Positions 37,375-46,219 are shown, counted from the stretch's first letter. The stretch is 64,000 nt of DNA from Skermanella pratensis (GCF_008843145.1 NZ_CP030265.1:4084501-4148500); one strand, 5' to 3'. Numbers and translations: made by a program. Notes: generated from the letters alone by a model not told the origin.

Positions 37375-37407
37375 TTCCCAATATGGGAAGCAATCCCGAA
37401 GTGGGAA
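37375..37407. promoter_or_regulatory. Tandem operator-like inverted repeats upstream of higB
   Basis: TTCCCA-ATA-TGGGAA at 37375-37389 and ATCCCG-AAG-TGGGAA at 37393-37407: two 15-base sites of the same 6-3-6 form, 18 bases centre to centre, beginning 10 bases before the higB start. They are likely HigA operators giving autoregulation. Confidence 0.65.
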
Positions 37408-37846
37408 GCCCCTTCGAATGAAGCTGCCTGCCAAACTGAAAGATCGACTCATCCGTATCGTGGTGAGGCAAGCCCGGTGACGACGCAAAGCGCCTATCCA
37501 GGGAGCACATCGGCGTTCGGCGCAAGCACAAGCGTCGCCTTCATCCTGCTCCATTGTGTCGCGCCCCAGGCGCTCGATGAATCTCTTTCGCACGGCATTC
37601 CCGATAGTGGTCGCGCGGGATATGGTTGGCGGCGACAGGATCCCGCCCTGCCAGACGGCGCCTTCACCCGGGCGCCGTCATTATTTTGACAAACGACCGG
37701 CGCTCCCTGGAATAAAGGGGCAGCCGACGGTGTTCGCAGGGTCGAGTTTCGGCTCTTGGCTTGAATCCGCTTTCGGGACCGCCGACATCGGAACTTTGCG
37801 GACCATCGAAGGTTTCGCCTGAATTATCCACCAACCGGATGACGCA
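37408..37846 (+). other. Intergenic stretch between higBA and the sigma factor gene
   Basis: About 440 bases without a recognisable protein or tRNA. It holds an intrinsic terminator (37654-37687) reading on the plus strand with no gene before it. The sigma factor promoter should lie in the right half; GGAAC at about 37791 is a possible ECF -35 but I see no clear -10. Confidence 0.5.
37654..37687 (+). terminator. Intrinsic terminator with no upstream gene
   Basis: GACGGCGCC, 8-base loop, GGCGCCGTC, then ATTATTTT. Stem and T-rich tail make a good plus-strand terminator, but the 265 bases before it back to the higB operators contain no gene. It may end a small RNA or be a relic of a rearranged prpE end, which has the same stem. 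Confidence 0.7.
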
Positions 37847-38356
37847 GTGAGCAGATTCGGGACTGAGCTGGAAGTACAGATCGCATCGCTTCGCCGGTAT
37901 GCGCGGGCTCTCCTGCGCGACAGGAACGACGCGGACGATCTGGTCCAGGAATCGCTGGCCCGCGCGCTGTCGCGTGCCGACCGATTCAAGCCTGGGACGA
38001 ACCTCCGGGCCTGGTTGTTCACCATCATGCACAATGTGCACGTGAACCAGGTTCGCCAGAAGATTTCTCGGCCGGATGAGGTACCGGTCGAGGACTACGA
38101 GATGCGGCTGGTCACGCCGGCCCGTCAGGAGACCAGCATCGAGCTGCGCGACATGTCCAGGGCGCTCGCCGAATTACCCGAGGAACAGCGTCGGGTCCTG
38201 TTGCTGGTGGCCCTGGAGGGCTTGAAATACGACGAGGTCGCCGCAGTCTTGCAGATACCGATCGGCACCGTGATGTCCCGCCTCAGCCGGGCGCGCGAAG
38301 CGGTGCGGATCAAGCTCGCGAACGAGGGCGGAGTGCCTCTCCGCCGGGTCAAGTAG
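37847..38356 (+). CDS. ECF-type RNA polymerase sigma factor
   Basis: 169 residues with region 2 (RYARALLRDRNDADDLVQESLARAL, about 17-42, then LRAWLFTIMHNVHVNQVR) and region 4 (ALAELPEEQRRVLLLVALEG... IPIGTVMSRLSRAREAV, about 108-155). No region 1 or 3, so it belongs to group IV. GTG start at 37847. An anti-sigma gene follows 9 bases later, the usual arrangement, so activity should be released by an envelope-linked signal. Confidence 0.92.
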   Translation: MSRFGTELEVQIASLRRYARALLRDRNDADDLVQESLARALSRADRFKPGTNLRAWLFTIMHNVHVNQVRQKISRPDEVPVEDYEMRLVTPARQETSIELRDMSRALAELPEEQRRVLLLVALEGLKYDEVAAVLQIPIGTVMSRLSRAREAVRIKLANEGGVPLRRVK

Positions 38357-38365
38357 GACAATCAC

Positions 38366-39286
38366 ATGGTGGCGCGGCCCGTCGAAGATCGAGATCTTCA
38401 TGCTTACGTCGATGGCTTGCTGGATACCCAGCGGCGCATCGAGGTGGAAGCCTGGCTGGCGGAGGACCCGGCCTCGGCCGAACGGGTGAATGCGTACCGC
38501 ACCCAGATCGAGCATCTCCACGACCTTTTCGACGGCGTGCTGCGGGAACCCGCGACGGCCGAGATGGACGATCTCCACGATCGCCTGGCCGGGCGCATGG
38601 CCGGCAACGACAACCGACGGCGCGGCTGGCTCCATTCCCCCTTCGCCCGCATGGCGGCGGCGGTCGTCCTGTTGCTGGCCGGGGGCACCGGCGGCTGGCT
38701 CCTGCGGCCGCCGGCCGAGCAGGTGGCGATCGAGCAGCAGCCGACCCTGCAGTCGTTCGCCCAGGAAGCGGTGCAGGCCCATACCTTCTACGCGTCGGAC
38801 AACCGTTTCGCCGTCGAGATGGGCGGCGAGGACCGGGGCGCCCTGGACAGCTGGCTGTCGGAGCGCCTGGGACGGCGCATCTTCGGACCGGACCTGTCCA
38901 ACTCCGGCTACCGGCTGATCGGCGGCCGGTCGATGCCGACCGCGGCGGGCGTCGGCGCGCAGTACATGTACGAGAACGACGCCAAGCGGCGCCTGACGCT
39001 GTTCGTCGGCACGCCCAGCAAGGCCGGGCAGGAAGCCGCCTTCAGCTATGTGCAGAAGGGCGACGTGTCGATGTTCTACTGGGTGGAGGGCTCGATCGCC
39101 TATGCCCTGATCGGCCGGCTCGACCGCGAGCAGCTGATGAACATCACCCAGACCGTGTATCGCGAGCTGAAGGGCCGGAACGTCCCGCCGCCTCCGCCCG
39201 CTCCAGCGGCACCGCCGGAGGCGGCCAAGCAGCCGCCGCAGCCCGCGGCGCAGCCGGTCGGCGACGTGAAGCGCAAGGACATGTAG
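38366..39286 (+). CDS. Membrane-bound anti-sigma factor
   Basis: 306 residues. The cytosolic N-terminal domain (DRDLHAYVDGLLDTQRRIEVEAWLAEDP, about 8-36) matches anti-sigma ZAS-like folds, though the usual zinc His/Cys set is not obvious. One membrane helix lies at about 94-113. The periplasmic part (about 115-275) is unassigned and ends in a Pro/Ala-rich tail. It is presumed to hold the preceding sigma factor at the membrane. A good intrinsic terminator follows at 39396. Confidence 0.85.
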   Translation: MVARPVEDRDLHAYVDGLLDTQRRIEVEAWLAEDPASAERVNAYRTQIEHLHDLFDGVLREPATAEMDDLHDRLAGRMAGNDNRRRGWLHSPFARMAAAVVLLLAGGTGGWLLRPPAEQVAIEQQPTLQSFAQEAVQAHTFYASDNRFAVEMGGEDRGALDSWLSERLGRRIFGPDLSNSGYRLIGGRSMPTAAGVGAQYMYENDAKRRLTLFVGTPSKAGQEAAFSYVQKGDVSMFYWVEGSIAYALIGRLDREQLMNITQTVYRELKGRNVPPPPPAPAAPPEAAKQPPQPAAQPVGDVKRKDM

Positions 39287-39395
39287 AGGATGCGCTCCCG
39301 ACCGGCCTGCCCATCGGCAACCCGCTTGACTGCGGTGATTTGACACAATAGGCTCACGTCCATCGCTCGAGTTGAGCAGGCGAGGCAATAATAAA

Positions 39396-39427
39396 GAGGG
39401 CCGCACCAAGCGGCCCTCGTCCTTTTT
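39396..39427 (+). terminator. Intrinsic terminator after the anti-sigma gene
   Basis: GAGGGCCGC, loop ACCAA, GCGGCCCTC, then GTCC and five T. It lies 110 bases past the anti-sigma stop and 39 before metY, separating the two units. Confidence 0.85.
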
Positions 39428-39465
39428 GGGGCCTCGACCTTTTTTGGGGAGGGGACGACGCGACC

Positions 39466-40761
39466 ATGGCAGACGGTCCGTTTCTGAAGTTCGACACGCT
39501 CAGCCTTCATGCCGGGCAGCAGCCCGATCCGACGACCGGCGCCCGCGCCGTCCCCCTCTACCAGACGACATCCTACGTCTTCCGCGACACCGACCACGCC
39601 GCGGCGCTGTTCAACCTGGAGCGCCCGGGGCACATCTACAGCCGGATCTCCAACCCGACCGTGGCGGTGCTGGAGGAGCGGCTGGCGGCGCTGGAAGGCG
39701 GCGTCGGCGCCGTCTGCACCGCCAGCGGCCAGGCGGCCCTCCATCTGGCGGTCGTCACCCTGATGGGGACCGGCGGCCACATCGTGGCTTCCAAGGCGAT
39801 CTATGGCGGCAGCCACAACCTGTTCACCCACACCCTGCCCCGCTTCGGCATCACCACCAGCTTCGTCGATCCGCGCGATCCCGCAGCTTTCCGGGCAACG
39901 ATCCGGCCGGAGACTCGCCTCGTGTTCGCCGAAGTGCTGGGCAATCCGGGACTGGACGTGCTCGACCTGCCGGCGGTGTCCGAGGTCGCCCACGCGGCCG
40001 GGCTGCCGCTGATGATCGACAGCACCTTCACGACACCCTACCTGTGCCGGCCGTTCGAGCACGGCGCCGATCTCGTCATGCACTCCGCCACCAAGTGGCT
40101 GGGCGGCCACGGCGTCGCGATCGGCGGCGCCCTGGTCGACGGCGGGCGGTTCGACTGGGAGGCCTCCGGCCGTTTCCCGACCCTGACCGAACCCTACGCC
40201 GGGTACCACGGCATCGATTTCGCCGAGGAGTTCGGCCCGGCCGCCTTCGTCATGCGGGCACGGGCGGAAGGCCTGCGCGACTTCGGCGCCTGCCTGAGCC
40301 CGGCCAACGCCTTCCAGATCCTCCAGGGCGTCGAGACTCTGCCGCTCCGCATGCGCGCCCACGTGGACAATGCCCGCAAGGTCGCGGGGTTCCTGGACGG
40401 GGCGGACGGCGTCGCCTGGGTCCGTCATCCCGACCTGCCGGGGCACCCTGACCATGAACTGGCGCGCCGGCTGCTGCCCAACGGTGCCGGTTCGATCGTC
40501 ACCTTCGGGATCGCCGGCGGCCGGGAGGCGGGCCGGAAGTTCATCGAGGCGCTGAAGCTGTTCTCGCATCTCGCCAATGTCGGCGATGCCAAGTCCCTGG
40601 TGATCCATCCCGCCAGCACGACGCACCAGCAGATGGATGCCGAAGCGCTCCGCGACGCCGGGATCGGCGAGGAGATGATCCGGCTGTCGGTCGGGCTGGA
40701 GGATGCCGGCGACCTGATCGCCGACCTCAAGCAGGCGCTGCGCGCCTCGCGGAAGGGGTGA
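39466..40761 (+). CDS. O-acetylhomoserine sulfhydrylase-type PLP enzyme
   Basis: 431 residues of the Cys/Met-metabolism PLP family. Segments: [27 protein letters not shown] at the start, [20 protein letters not shown], the PLP lysine in [15 protein letters not shown] near residue 211, and [14 protein letters not shown] near 382. Length and the N-terminal pattern fit MetY (direct sulfhydrylation of O-acetylhomoserine) better than MetB/MetC, which are about 390 residues. It fits with the sulfate uptake operon at 23.7-27.5 kb. A hydrolase gene follows 7 bases later. Confidence 0.88.
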   Translation: MADGPFLKFDTLSLHAGQQPDPTTGARAVPLYQTTSYVFRDTDHAAALFNLERPGHIYSRISNPTVAVLEERLAALEGGVGAVCTASGQAALHLAVVTLMGTGGHIVASKAIYGGSHNLFTHTLPRFGITTSFVDPRDPAAFRATIRPETRLVFAEVLGNPGLDVLDLPAVSEVAHAAGLPLMIDSTFTTPYLCRPFEHGADLVMHSATKWLGGHGVAIGGALVDGGRFDWEASGRFPTLTEPYAGYHGIDFAEEFGPAAFVMRARAEGLRDFGACLSPANAFQILQGVETLPLRMRAHVDNARKVAGFLDGADGVAWVRHPDLPGHPDHELARRLLPNGAGSIVTFGIAGGREAGRKFIEALKLFSHLANVGDAKSLVIHPASTTHQQMDAEALRDAGIGEEMIRLSVGLEDAGDLIADLKQALRASRKG

Positions 40762-40768
40762 GCGGGCC

Positions 40769-41551
40769 ATGGAACTGACAGTCGACGGCCACAAGGTCTT
40801 CGCCGCGACCGGCGGCCGGGACCTGGACCAGGGTTTGCCGCTGGTCGTGCTGATCCACGGCGCGGGCATGGACCATTCCGTCTGGAGCCTCCAGGCGCGC
40901 TACCTCGCCCACCATGGCCGTTCGGTGCTGGCGGTGGACCTGCCGGGCCATGGGCGCTCCGGCGGTGCGGCGCTGGGCAGCATCGAGGACCTGGCGGACT
41001 GGACGGCGCGGCTGATCGAGGCGGCGGGCTTCGACCAGGCGGCGCTGGCGGGCCACTCCATGGGGGCTTTGGCCGCGCTGGAGACGGCGAACCGCCACCC
41101 CGGGCGGGTGCGCGCGCTGGCGCTGCTCGGCGTGGCGGAGCGCATGCCGGTCCACCCCGACCTGCTGGCCGCCGCCGCGTCGGAGGACGACCGGGCCTAT
41201 GCCGGGGCGATCGCGATGGTCATCGGCTGGGGCTTCGGCACCCTGCGCGGCGGGTCGGCGGCACCGGGCCTGTGGCAGGTCGGGACCGGCATCCAGCTGA
41301 TGCGCCGGGCGCCGCGCGGCGTGCTCGCCAGCGACCTCGCGGCCTGCGACGCGTGGCGCGGCGTGCCCGACATGGGCTGCCCGACGACGCTGATCCTGGG
41401 CGCCGGCGACCGCATGACCCCGGCCAAATCGGGCAAAGCGCTGGCCGCGAGGATCGCGGGATCGAAGACCGTGGTGCTCCCGGGCTCCGGCCACATGATG
41501 ATGGTCGAGGAACCCGACGCGGTGACCGACGCGCTCCGCGCGGCCCTGTGA
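40769..41551 (+). CDS. Alpha/beta hydrolase
   Basis: 260 residues. The Ser nucleophile is in LAGHSMGALAAL near residue 96, the acid in ILGAGDRMTPAKSG near 215, and His in GSGHMMMVEEPDAV near 242; the oxyanion HG is in VLIHGAGMDHSVW. No signal peptide. It follows metY at 7 bases, so it is probably co-expressed, but its substrate is unknown. Confidence 0.85.
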   Translation: MELTVDGHKVFAATGGRDLDQGLPLVVLIHGAGMDHSVWSLQARYLAHHGRSVLAVDLPGHGRSGGAALGSIEDLADWTARLIEAAGFDQAALAGHSMGALAALETANRHPGRVRALALLGVAERMPVHPDLLAAAASEDDRAYAGAIAMVIGWGFGTLRGGSAAPGLWQVGTGIQLMRRAPRGVLASDLAACDAWRGVPDMGCPTTLILGAGDRMTPAKSGKALAARIAGSKTVVLPGSGHMMMVEEPDAVTDALRAAL

Positions 41552-41563
41552 AGTTCCGCGCCG

Positions 41564-41875
41564 CTATATGAGACGGAGGATGGCGACGCCGGCCACGCCG
41601 GCCGCCATAGCGACCAGGAAGTTGCCGGTGGCGCGCGCCAGGACGAGCGTCAGCAGGGCCGCTCCCCAGCCCGCTGGGCCGGAGTTGAGAACCAGCGGCG
41701 CGCAGAGGGCGGCGAAGACCGCTCCGGGGATCTGGGCCAGCCAGGCTTCCAGGAAGCGCGACGGCCGCAGCCGCTGGATAAGCCAGAAGCCGCCCGCCCG
41801 GGTCGCGTAGGTGGCCAAGCCCATCAGGACGATGGCGGCGATCCCCAGGTAGCTGTCCGGCGCATCAGCGGGCAT
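41564..41875 (-). CDS. azlD: AzlD-family branched-chain amino acid exporter subunit
   Basis: 103 residues, about four membrane segments, with the AzlD pattern YATRAGGFWLIQRL near residue 24 and VFAALCAPLVL. Works with AzlC in export of branched-chain amino acids or analogues such as 4-azaleucine. Its start overlaps the azlC stop by 11 bases. Confidence 0.87.
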   Translation of the reverse strand: MPADAPDSYLGIAAIVLMGLATYATRAGGFWLIQRLRPSRFLEAWLAQIPGAVFAALCAPLVLNSGPAGWGAALLTLVLARATGNFLVAMAAGVAGVAILRLI

Positions 41876-42584
41876 GGCGGAGCGCCCCCACGAGGCTGCC
41901 GGCCAGGGCGCCTCCCAGGATGTACCAGGTACCGGGAACCATGCGCTCCATCGCCAGGGCGACCGCCGCGGCGACCAGCCAGGGCAGCAGGTCCCCCCGC
42001 CCGCGCCAGAAGCCGGCCAGCAGGGCCACGAAGAACGCGGTGCCCAGATAGTCGATGCCGTAGCGGTCGAGGTCGGGCAGCATCCCGCCGAACACCCGGC
42101 CGGCGATGGTCCCGGTGTTCCAGAACAGGAAGATGGTCAGCCCGCTGCCGAGCAGGAAAGCGGCGTCCCGGCCGCCGTTCCGCATGTCGGCGACGCTGAG
42201 CCCCCAGGACTCGTCGGTCAGGAAGTACAGGCTGCCATAGGCTTGCGACGGCGGGACTTGCTTCAGCCAAGGCCCGAGGGTGGCGCCCATCAGCAGGTGG
42301 CGGGCATTGATCACCAGCACGGTCGCTACCAGCGCGCCGACCGGCAGCGGATCGCCCCACAGTTCGACCGACAGGAACTGCGAGGCGCCGGCGAAGACCA
42401 GGGCGCTCATCAGGGAGGTCTCCAGCAGGGTCAGGCCGTTCTGGCCCGCCAGGAAACCGTAGAACACGCCGAAGGCCAGCCCGCCCGTCGCGATCGGCAG
42501 GGTTCGTACGGCGCCGGCGGCCATTCCTGCGCGGGAGAAGGCGACGGGAGGTCCATCGGGAAGCGGCGGGACGTTTTCTGACAT
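41865..42584 (-). CDS. azlC: AzlC-family branched-chain amino acid exporter
   Basis: 239 residues, polytopic. AzlC marks: LPIATGGLAFGVFYGFLAGQ near residue 30, SALVFAGASQFLSVELWG near 60, NARHLLMGATLGPWL near 92 and YFLTDESWGLSVADM near 120. Forms the export pair with AzlD. The LysR gene lies upstream on the same strand, 76 bases away, and might regulate it. Confidence 0.9.
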   Translation of the reverse strand: MSENVPPLPDGPPVAFSRAGMAAGAVRTLPIATGGLAFGVFYGFLAGQNGLTLLETSLMSALVFAGASQFLSVELWGDPLPVGALVATVLVINARHLLMGATLGPWLKQVPPSQAYGSLYFLTDESWGLSVADMRNGGRDAAFLLGSGLTIFLFWNTGTIAGRVFGGMLPDLDRYGIDYLGTAFFVALLAGFWRGRGDLLPWLVAAAVALAMERMVPGTWYILGGALAGSLVGALRHAR

Positions 42585-42660
42585 TCCCCGGCTCTCCTTT
42601 TGTTCTTATCTTTCTGAACGGGAGATCGGATTGAAGCTTCGGCCGGCGAATAGGTCAACC

Positions 42661-43581
42661 TTATTGTCGTTTATGGGCCTGTATGCCTGCCATGTGCGGT
42701 ATCGCCATGCGGTCCAGGATGAAACGGGTCAGCCGGTCGGCCGCCGGCGTCGGCGTTCCGGAACGGGGCACCAGGGCGATGGCGCTGTCGGGCAGCGGGG
42801 GAAAGCCCTCGTCCGGGGTCAGGACGCGCATGCCGGGCAGGATGGTGCTGCGCGCCAGCGCCGTGACCCCGAGGCCCGCCAGGACGGCGGCCTGCAGCGC
42901 CGCGACCGCGGCGCTGGTGCAGCGGATCTCCCATGACCGGCCGACTTGTCCCAGGGCCGCCAGCATGAACCTTCGGTAAAGGCAGGGTGCGGGCGACACC
43001 ACCAGCGGAACCGGATCGGCCGGCGTTCCGAGCCTGTCGGCCCGGGCGACCCAGTGCAGCGGTTCCCGCCAGACGGTACGGCCGGGACTCTCCTCCGGGA
43101 CATGCTTGACCAGCACGAGGTCGAACAGCCCTGCCTCCACCCCGGACTGGAGCACGGCCGAGCTTTCCACGGTGATCTCGGTGGTGACGGTGGGAAAGCA
43201 GCGTGTGAACTCGCCCAGGATGTCGGACAGGAACTGGGCCGCGAACTCCTCCGCCGTGCCCAGCCGGACGGTGCCGCCGACCAGCGGGGCGACCAGCCGG
43301 CCGACCGCCTCGTCGTTGATCGCCAGGATGCGCCGCGCATAGGTCAGAAGATGCTCGCCGGCCTCGGTCGGAACCACTTGGCGGCCGGTGCGGTCGCACA
43401 GCCGGGCGCCGATCTGGTCTTCGAGCCGCTTGATCTGGACGCTAACCGCGGACTGGGTCCGGCCCAGGATTTCGCCGGTCCGCGTGAAGCTGCCGGTTTC
43501 GGCGACTGTCAGGAATGCCCGGAGGAGATCGATGTCGAGGGTCGGCGGCGAGGGACCATGACGGGGCGGCATGCTGCGCAT
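42661..43581 (-). CDS. LysR-family transcriptional regulator
   Basis: 306 residues: N-terminal winged helix (LDIDLLRAFLTVAETGSFTRTGE...QSAVSVQIKRLEDQIGARL, about 14-57) and a LysR substrate domain. It is 82 bases from the divergent dehalogenase-like gene, so that gene and azlCD are both candidate targets; LysR proteins often regulate the divergent neighbour. The inducer is unknown. Confidence 0.92.
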   Translation of the reverse strand: MRSMPPRHGPSPPTLDIDLLRAFLTVAETGSFTRTGEILGRTQSAVSVQIKRLEDQIGARLCDRTGRQVVPTEAGEHLLTYARRILAINDEAVGRLVAPLVGGTVRLGTAEEFAAQFLSDILGEFTRCFPTVTTEITVESSAVLQSGVEAGLFDLVLVKHVPEESPGRTVWREPLHWVARADRLGTPADPVPLVVSPAPCLYRRFMLAALGQVGRSWEIRCTSAAVAALQAAVLAGLGVTALARSTILPGMRVLTPDEGFPPLPDSAIALVPRSGTPTPAADRLTRFILDRMAIPHMAGIQAHKRQ

Positions 43582-43662
43582 TCACCTTATGAATTTTCCC
43601 AGCGACTTCAGCACCTTTACGCTCTGCCAGAGGGGAACGCTTTTCCCATTCGGGAGGTCCAA

Positions 43663-44526
43663 TTGATAAAAAATTTTATCCATCGCCGCGTCGCCCTGGG
43701 CGATGGCGAGATCAACGCCGCCATCGGCGGCGAGGGTCCGCCGCTGCTTCTGCTCCACGGCTATCCGCAGACCCACGTGACATGGCATCGCGTCGCCCCG
43801 GCCCTGGCGCGGCGCTTCACCGTCGTGGCGCCCGACCTGAGGGGATACGGCGACAGCGCGCCGGCCCGGGACGGAGATTACTCGAAGCGGGCCATGGCAG
43901 CCGATCAGGCCGGGCTGATGGCCGAGTTGGGCTTCGACCGGTTCGGCGTCGCCGGGCACGACCGGGGCGGGCGGGTCGCCTACCGGCTGGCGCTCGACCA
44001 TCCCGGCCGCGTCAGCCGGCTGGCCGTGCTCGACATGGTGCCGACGCTGGACATGTGGGAGATGATGGATGCCGGGATGGCGATGGCCGTCTACCACTGG
44101 CTGTTCCTGGCACAGCCCTGCGGCCTGCCCGAGAGCCTGATCGGAGCCGATCCCGGCGGGTATCTGACGCGGACCCTGCGAAGCTGGTGCGCCGATCCGG
44201 ACGCGATCGATCCGGCGGCCCTGGCCGAGTACATCAGGTGCTTCCGCCGGCCGGAGGTGGTCCATGCCGCCTGCGGGGATTACCGCGCCGGTGCCGGCAT
44301 CGACCGGGACCATGACGCCGCCGACCGTGCCGCCGGGCGGCGGATCGGCTGCCCCGTGCTGGCGCTTTGGGCGCGCGGCGGGACCGACGGCCGGCCGTAC
44401 GATCCCCTCGCGGTCTGGCGCCGCTGGGCCGACGACGTGTCGGGCCACGAGATCGCCTGCGGCCATTTCCTGCAGGAGGAGGCGCCCGGCGAGGTCGCGC
44501 GTGCCCTGCTGGCGTTTTTCGAATAG
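43663..44526 (+). CDS. Alpha/beta hydrolase, fluoroacetate dehalogenase-like (second copy)
   Basis: 287 residues from TTG 43663, chosen because GGGAGG sits 6 bases upstream and family similarity begins there; no suitable ATG or GTG exists. The catalytic set matches fluoroacetate dehalogenases: Asp100 (GHDRGGR), Arg101, Arg104, Asp124, His145-Trp146 (YHWLF), Tyr207 and His268 (ACGHFLQEE). It is a paralog of 10333-11211. The divergent LysR gene suggests inducible expression. A thioesterase gene follows 45 bases later. Confidence 0.85.
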   Translation: MIKNFIHRRVALGDGEINAAIGGEGPPLLLLHGYPQTHVTWHRVAPALARRFTVVAPDLRGYGDSAPARDGDYSKRAMAADQAGLMAELGFDRFGVAGHDRGGRVAYRLALDHPGRVSRLAVLDMVPTLDMWEMMDAGMAMAVYHWLFLAQPCGLPESLIGADPGGYLTRTLRSWCADPDAIDPAALAEYIRCFRRPEVVHAACGDYRAGAGIDRDHDAADRAAGRRIGCPVLALWARGGTDGRPYDPLAVWRRWADDVSGHEIACGHFLQEEAPGEVARALLAFFE

Positions 44527-44571
44527 AAGAGCCCGGCGACGACATGAAACCAAGGCGAAGAGGTTCGGCAC

Positions 44572-45006
44572 GTGACTGCTGCGATCGAAACCCGGGCGGA
44601 CTACCGGCATTTCCTGGCCATCCCGACGCGCTGGCTGGACAACGACATCTACGGCCACGTCAACAACGTGATGTATTATTCGTACTTCGACACGGTCATA
44701 AACGGGTATCTGATCAGGGAGGGCGGTTTCGACATCCACGCCGCGCCGGTGATCGGCGTGGCGGTCGAGACCATGTGCAAGTTCAGGAAGTCGCTGGTGT
44801 TTCCCCAGATCGTGGACGCCGGCTTGAGGGTGGCCAAGCTGGGCAACTCAAGCGTGCGGTACGAGGTCGGCCTGTTCGCCGAGGGGGACGCCGAACCGGC
44901 GGCGTCGGGCCACTTCGTCCATGTCTTCGTGGAGCGGCCCGCCATGCGCCCGGTGCCGATCCCCGACGCCCTGCGGGCCTGCATGGAGCGTTTGCTGGTG
45001 GCATGA
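44572..45006 (+). CDS. Hotdog-fold acyl-CoA thioesterase
   Basis: 144 residues of the 4-hydroxybenzoyl-CoA thioesterase-like family. [25 protein letters not shown] (about 19-43) carries the catalytic Asp and the HVNN motif. The substrate is unknown. GTG 44572 has GAAGAGG 9 bases upstream. It follows the dehalogenase-like gene and may share its transcript. Confidence 0.88.
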   Translation: MTAAIETRADYRHFLAIPTRWLDNDIYGHVNNVMYYSYFDTVINGYLIREGGFDIHAAPVIGVAVETMCKFRKSLVFPQIVDAGLRVAKLGNSSVRYEVGLFAEGDAEPAASGHFVHVFVERPAMRPVPIPDALRACMERLLVA

Positions 45007-45021
45007 GCCGGAATGCAGGAC

Positions 45022-45043
45022 GGCGCCCCGTTTCCGGGGCGCC
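45022..45043. terminator. GC hairpin between the thioesterase and hsp20 genes
   Basis: GGCGCCCCG, loop TTTC, CGGGGCGCC lies between convergent genes. There is no T-tract on either side, so termination strength is uncertain. Confidence 0.5.
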
Positions 45044-45074
45044 GCCAGTACGGGCCTTTGCAGGAGGCCTGCCG

Positions 45075-45551
45075 TTACGCGGCCTGCTGCCGATCGGACT
45101 GCTTGTGCTCCAGCACCTGGGACGGTGCCGCCGAAGCGATCTTGATCGTGCGGGGCTTCATTGCCTCCGGGATCTCGCGGACGAGTTCCACATTCAGGAG
45201 ACCGTTCGCCAAATCGGCGCCAGTCACTTTGATGTGGTCGGCTAGCTGGAAGCGGCGCTCGAATGCCCGTCCCGCGATACCGCGATAGAGGTATTGGCCG
45301 TTTTCCGCGTCATTCTTAGTTTTACCAGTGATCACAAGCAGATTTTCCTGCGAAGTGATCTCCAGATCTTCCGCACCGAAGCCGGCGACCGCCATCGTGA
45401 TGCGATAGGAGTCATCGGACAACTTCTCGATGTTGTACGGAGGATAGGACAGGGCTGAGTCATCGACCTTGAGCGCGGACTCCAGGACACGGGTCATGCG
45501 GTCGAAGCCGACGGAAGAACGGAACAACGGCGACAGATCATAGGTGCGCAT
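45075..45551 (-). CDS. Hsp20 small heat-shock protein (IbpA-like)
   Basis: ATP-independent holdase that binds unfolding proteins. 158 residues: N-terminal MRTYDLSPLFRSSVGFDRMTRVLES, then the alpha-crystallin domain (about 38-130) with YRITMAVAGFGAEDLEI and GIAGRAFERRFQLADHI. The C-terminal IxI-type motif is represented by RTIKI. The 5' leader ends in a hairpin that sequesters the Shine-Dalgarno, indicating control by an RNA thermometer. Confidence 0.94.
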   Translation of the reverse strand: MRTYDLSPLFRSSVGFDRMTRVLESALKVDDSALSYPPYNIEKLSDDSYRITMAVAGFGAEDLEITSQENLLVITGKTKNDAENGQYLYRGIAGRAFERRFQLADHIKVTGADLANGLLNVELVREIPEAMKPRTIKIASAAPSQVLEHKQSDRQQAA

Positions 45552-45623
45552 TTCATACCCTCCAAAGAGCGATACAAGCGTCGGGGTCCACCACCATGGT
45601 CTAACCCCTCTCCTTCGTGGACC
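45552..45623 (-). promoter_or_regulatory. Probable ROSE-type RNA thermometer of hsp20
   Basis: Read on the minus strand, the leader ends ATCGCTCTTTGGAGGGTATGAA then ATG, close to the ROSE 3' hairpin consensus TTGCTCCTTGGAGGAT, in which the GGAGG is masked at low temperature. A second stem, GGTCCAC (45617-45623) with GTGGACC (45585-45591), lies upstream. A CTTGATG at 45649-45655 could be a heat-shock sigma -35, placing the RNA start near 45625; that part is weak. Confidence 0.65.
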
Positions 45624-45817
45624 AGGCCCGGTATCGGCGCCTCATCCACATCAAGTGAGATAATCACGCCGATCCGGGGTTCAAGAGGGGATACGCATCG
45701 ATGAATCTGTCGCAGGGCCGGTACGCGTTTGGGGGTGCCCGCCGCGTGTCATTCATTTTTAATCTGTAGCTGGGACCATCGATCATGGGACTTGAGATCC
45801 CCGAGACGGGAGACAGA

Positions 45818-46219
45818 GTGAGCGGCCCGACAGCCTTCTTCAATCGTACATACGACGAGACGATGGCTCTGCTCATCGAGGCGAGGAATTACATCGCCTA
45901 TAACGAGGCGGCGGACCAGCGGGGGCTGCCGCCCCAGGTCCGGTTGCAGGTGAGCTACGAATCTCTGCGGGTGACCAGCCGCCTGACCCAGGTGATGGCT
46001 TGGCTGCTGGCGCAGAAGGCGGTGCATGCCGGCGAACTGACGGCGCAGCAGGTCGCGACCGACGAATACGCCCTGGCGGGCGGCGATGTCTGCACCGATC
46101 CTTCCGGCCCCGACAACCAGGAGCTTCCGGCCGGCCTGCGCAGCCTGCTGGAGCGGAGCTACAAGCTGTACATGCGGGTCGCCCGCCTGGACGAGCAGGT
46201 CAGGCGCAGCGTCGCCTGA
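45818..46219 (+). CDS. rcdA: RcdA / DUF1465 family protein
   Basis: About 133 residues, helical. TAFFNRTYDETMALLIEARNYI at the start, then LRVTSRLTQVMAWLLAQKAV and RSLLERSYKLYMRVARLDEQV match the RcdA family. In Caulobacter RcdA is an adaptor for ClpXP degradation of CtrA in the cell cycle. GTG 45818 is preferred because GGGAG lies 7 bases upstream and homology begins there; ATG 45785 would add 11 residues. It is divergent from hsp20. Confidence 0.88.
   Translation: MSGPTAFFNRTYDETMALLIEARNYIAYNEAADQRGLPPQVRLQVSYESLRVTSRLTQVMAWLLAQKAVHAGELTAQQVATDEYALAGGDVCTDPSGPDNQELPAGLRSLLERSYKLYMRVARLDEQVRRSVA

Noticed and set aside
39334-39400. GGTGATTTG core upstream of metY, like the SAM-II riboswitch
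   Set aside because: The flanking P1 pairing and the conserved downstream CACGTTAAA-type segment are absent; the TAAAGAGG here belongs to a clear intrinsic terminator.
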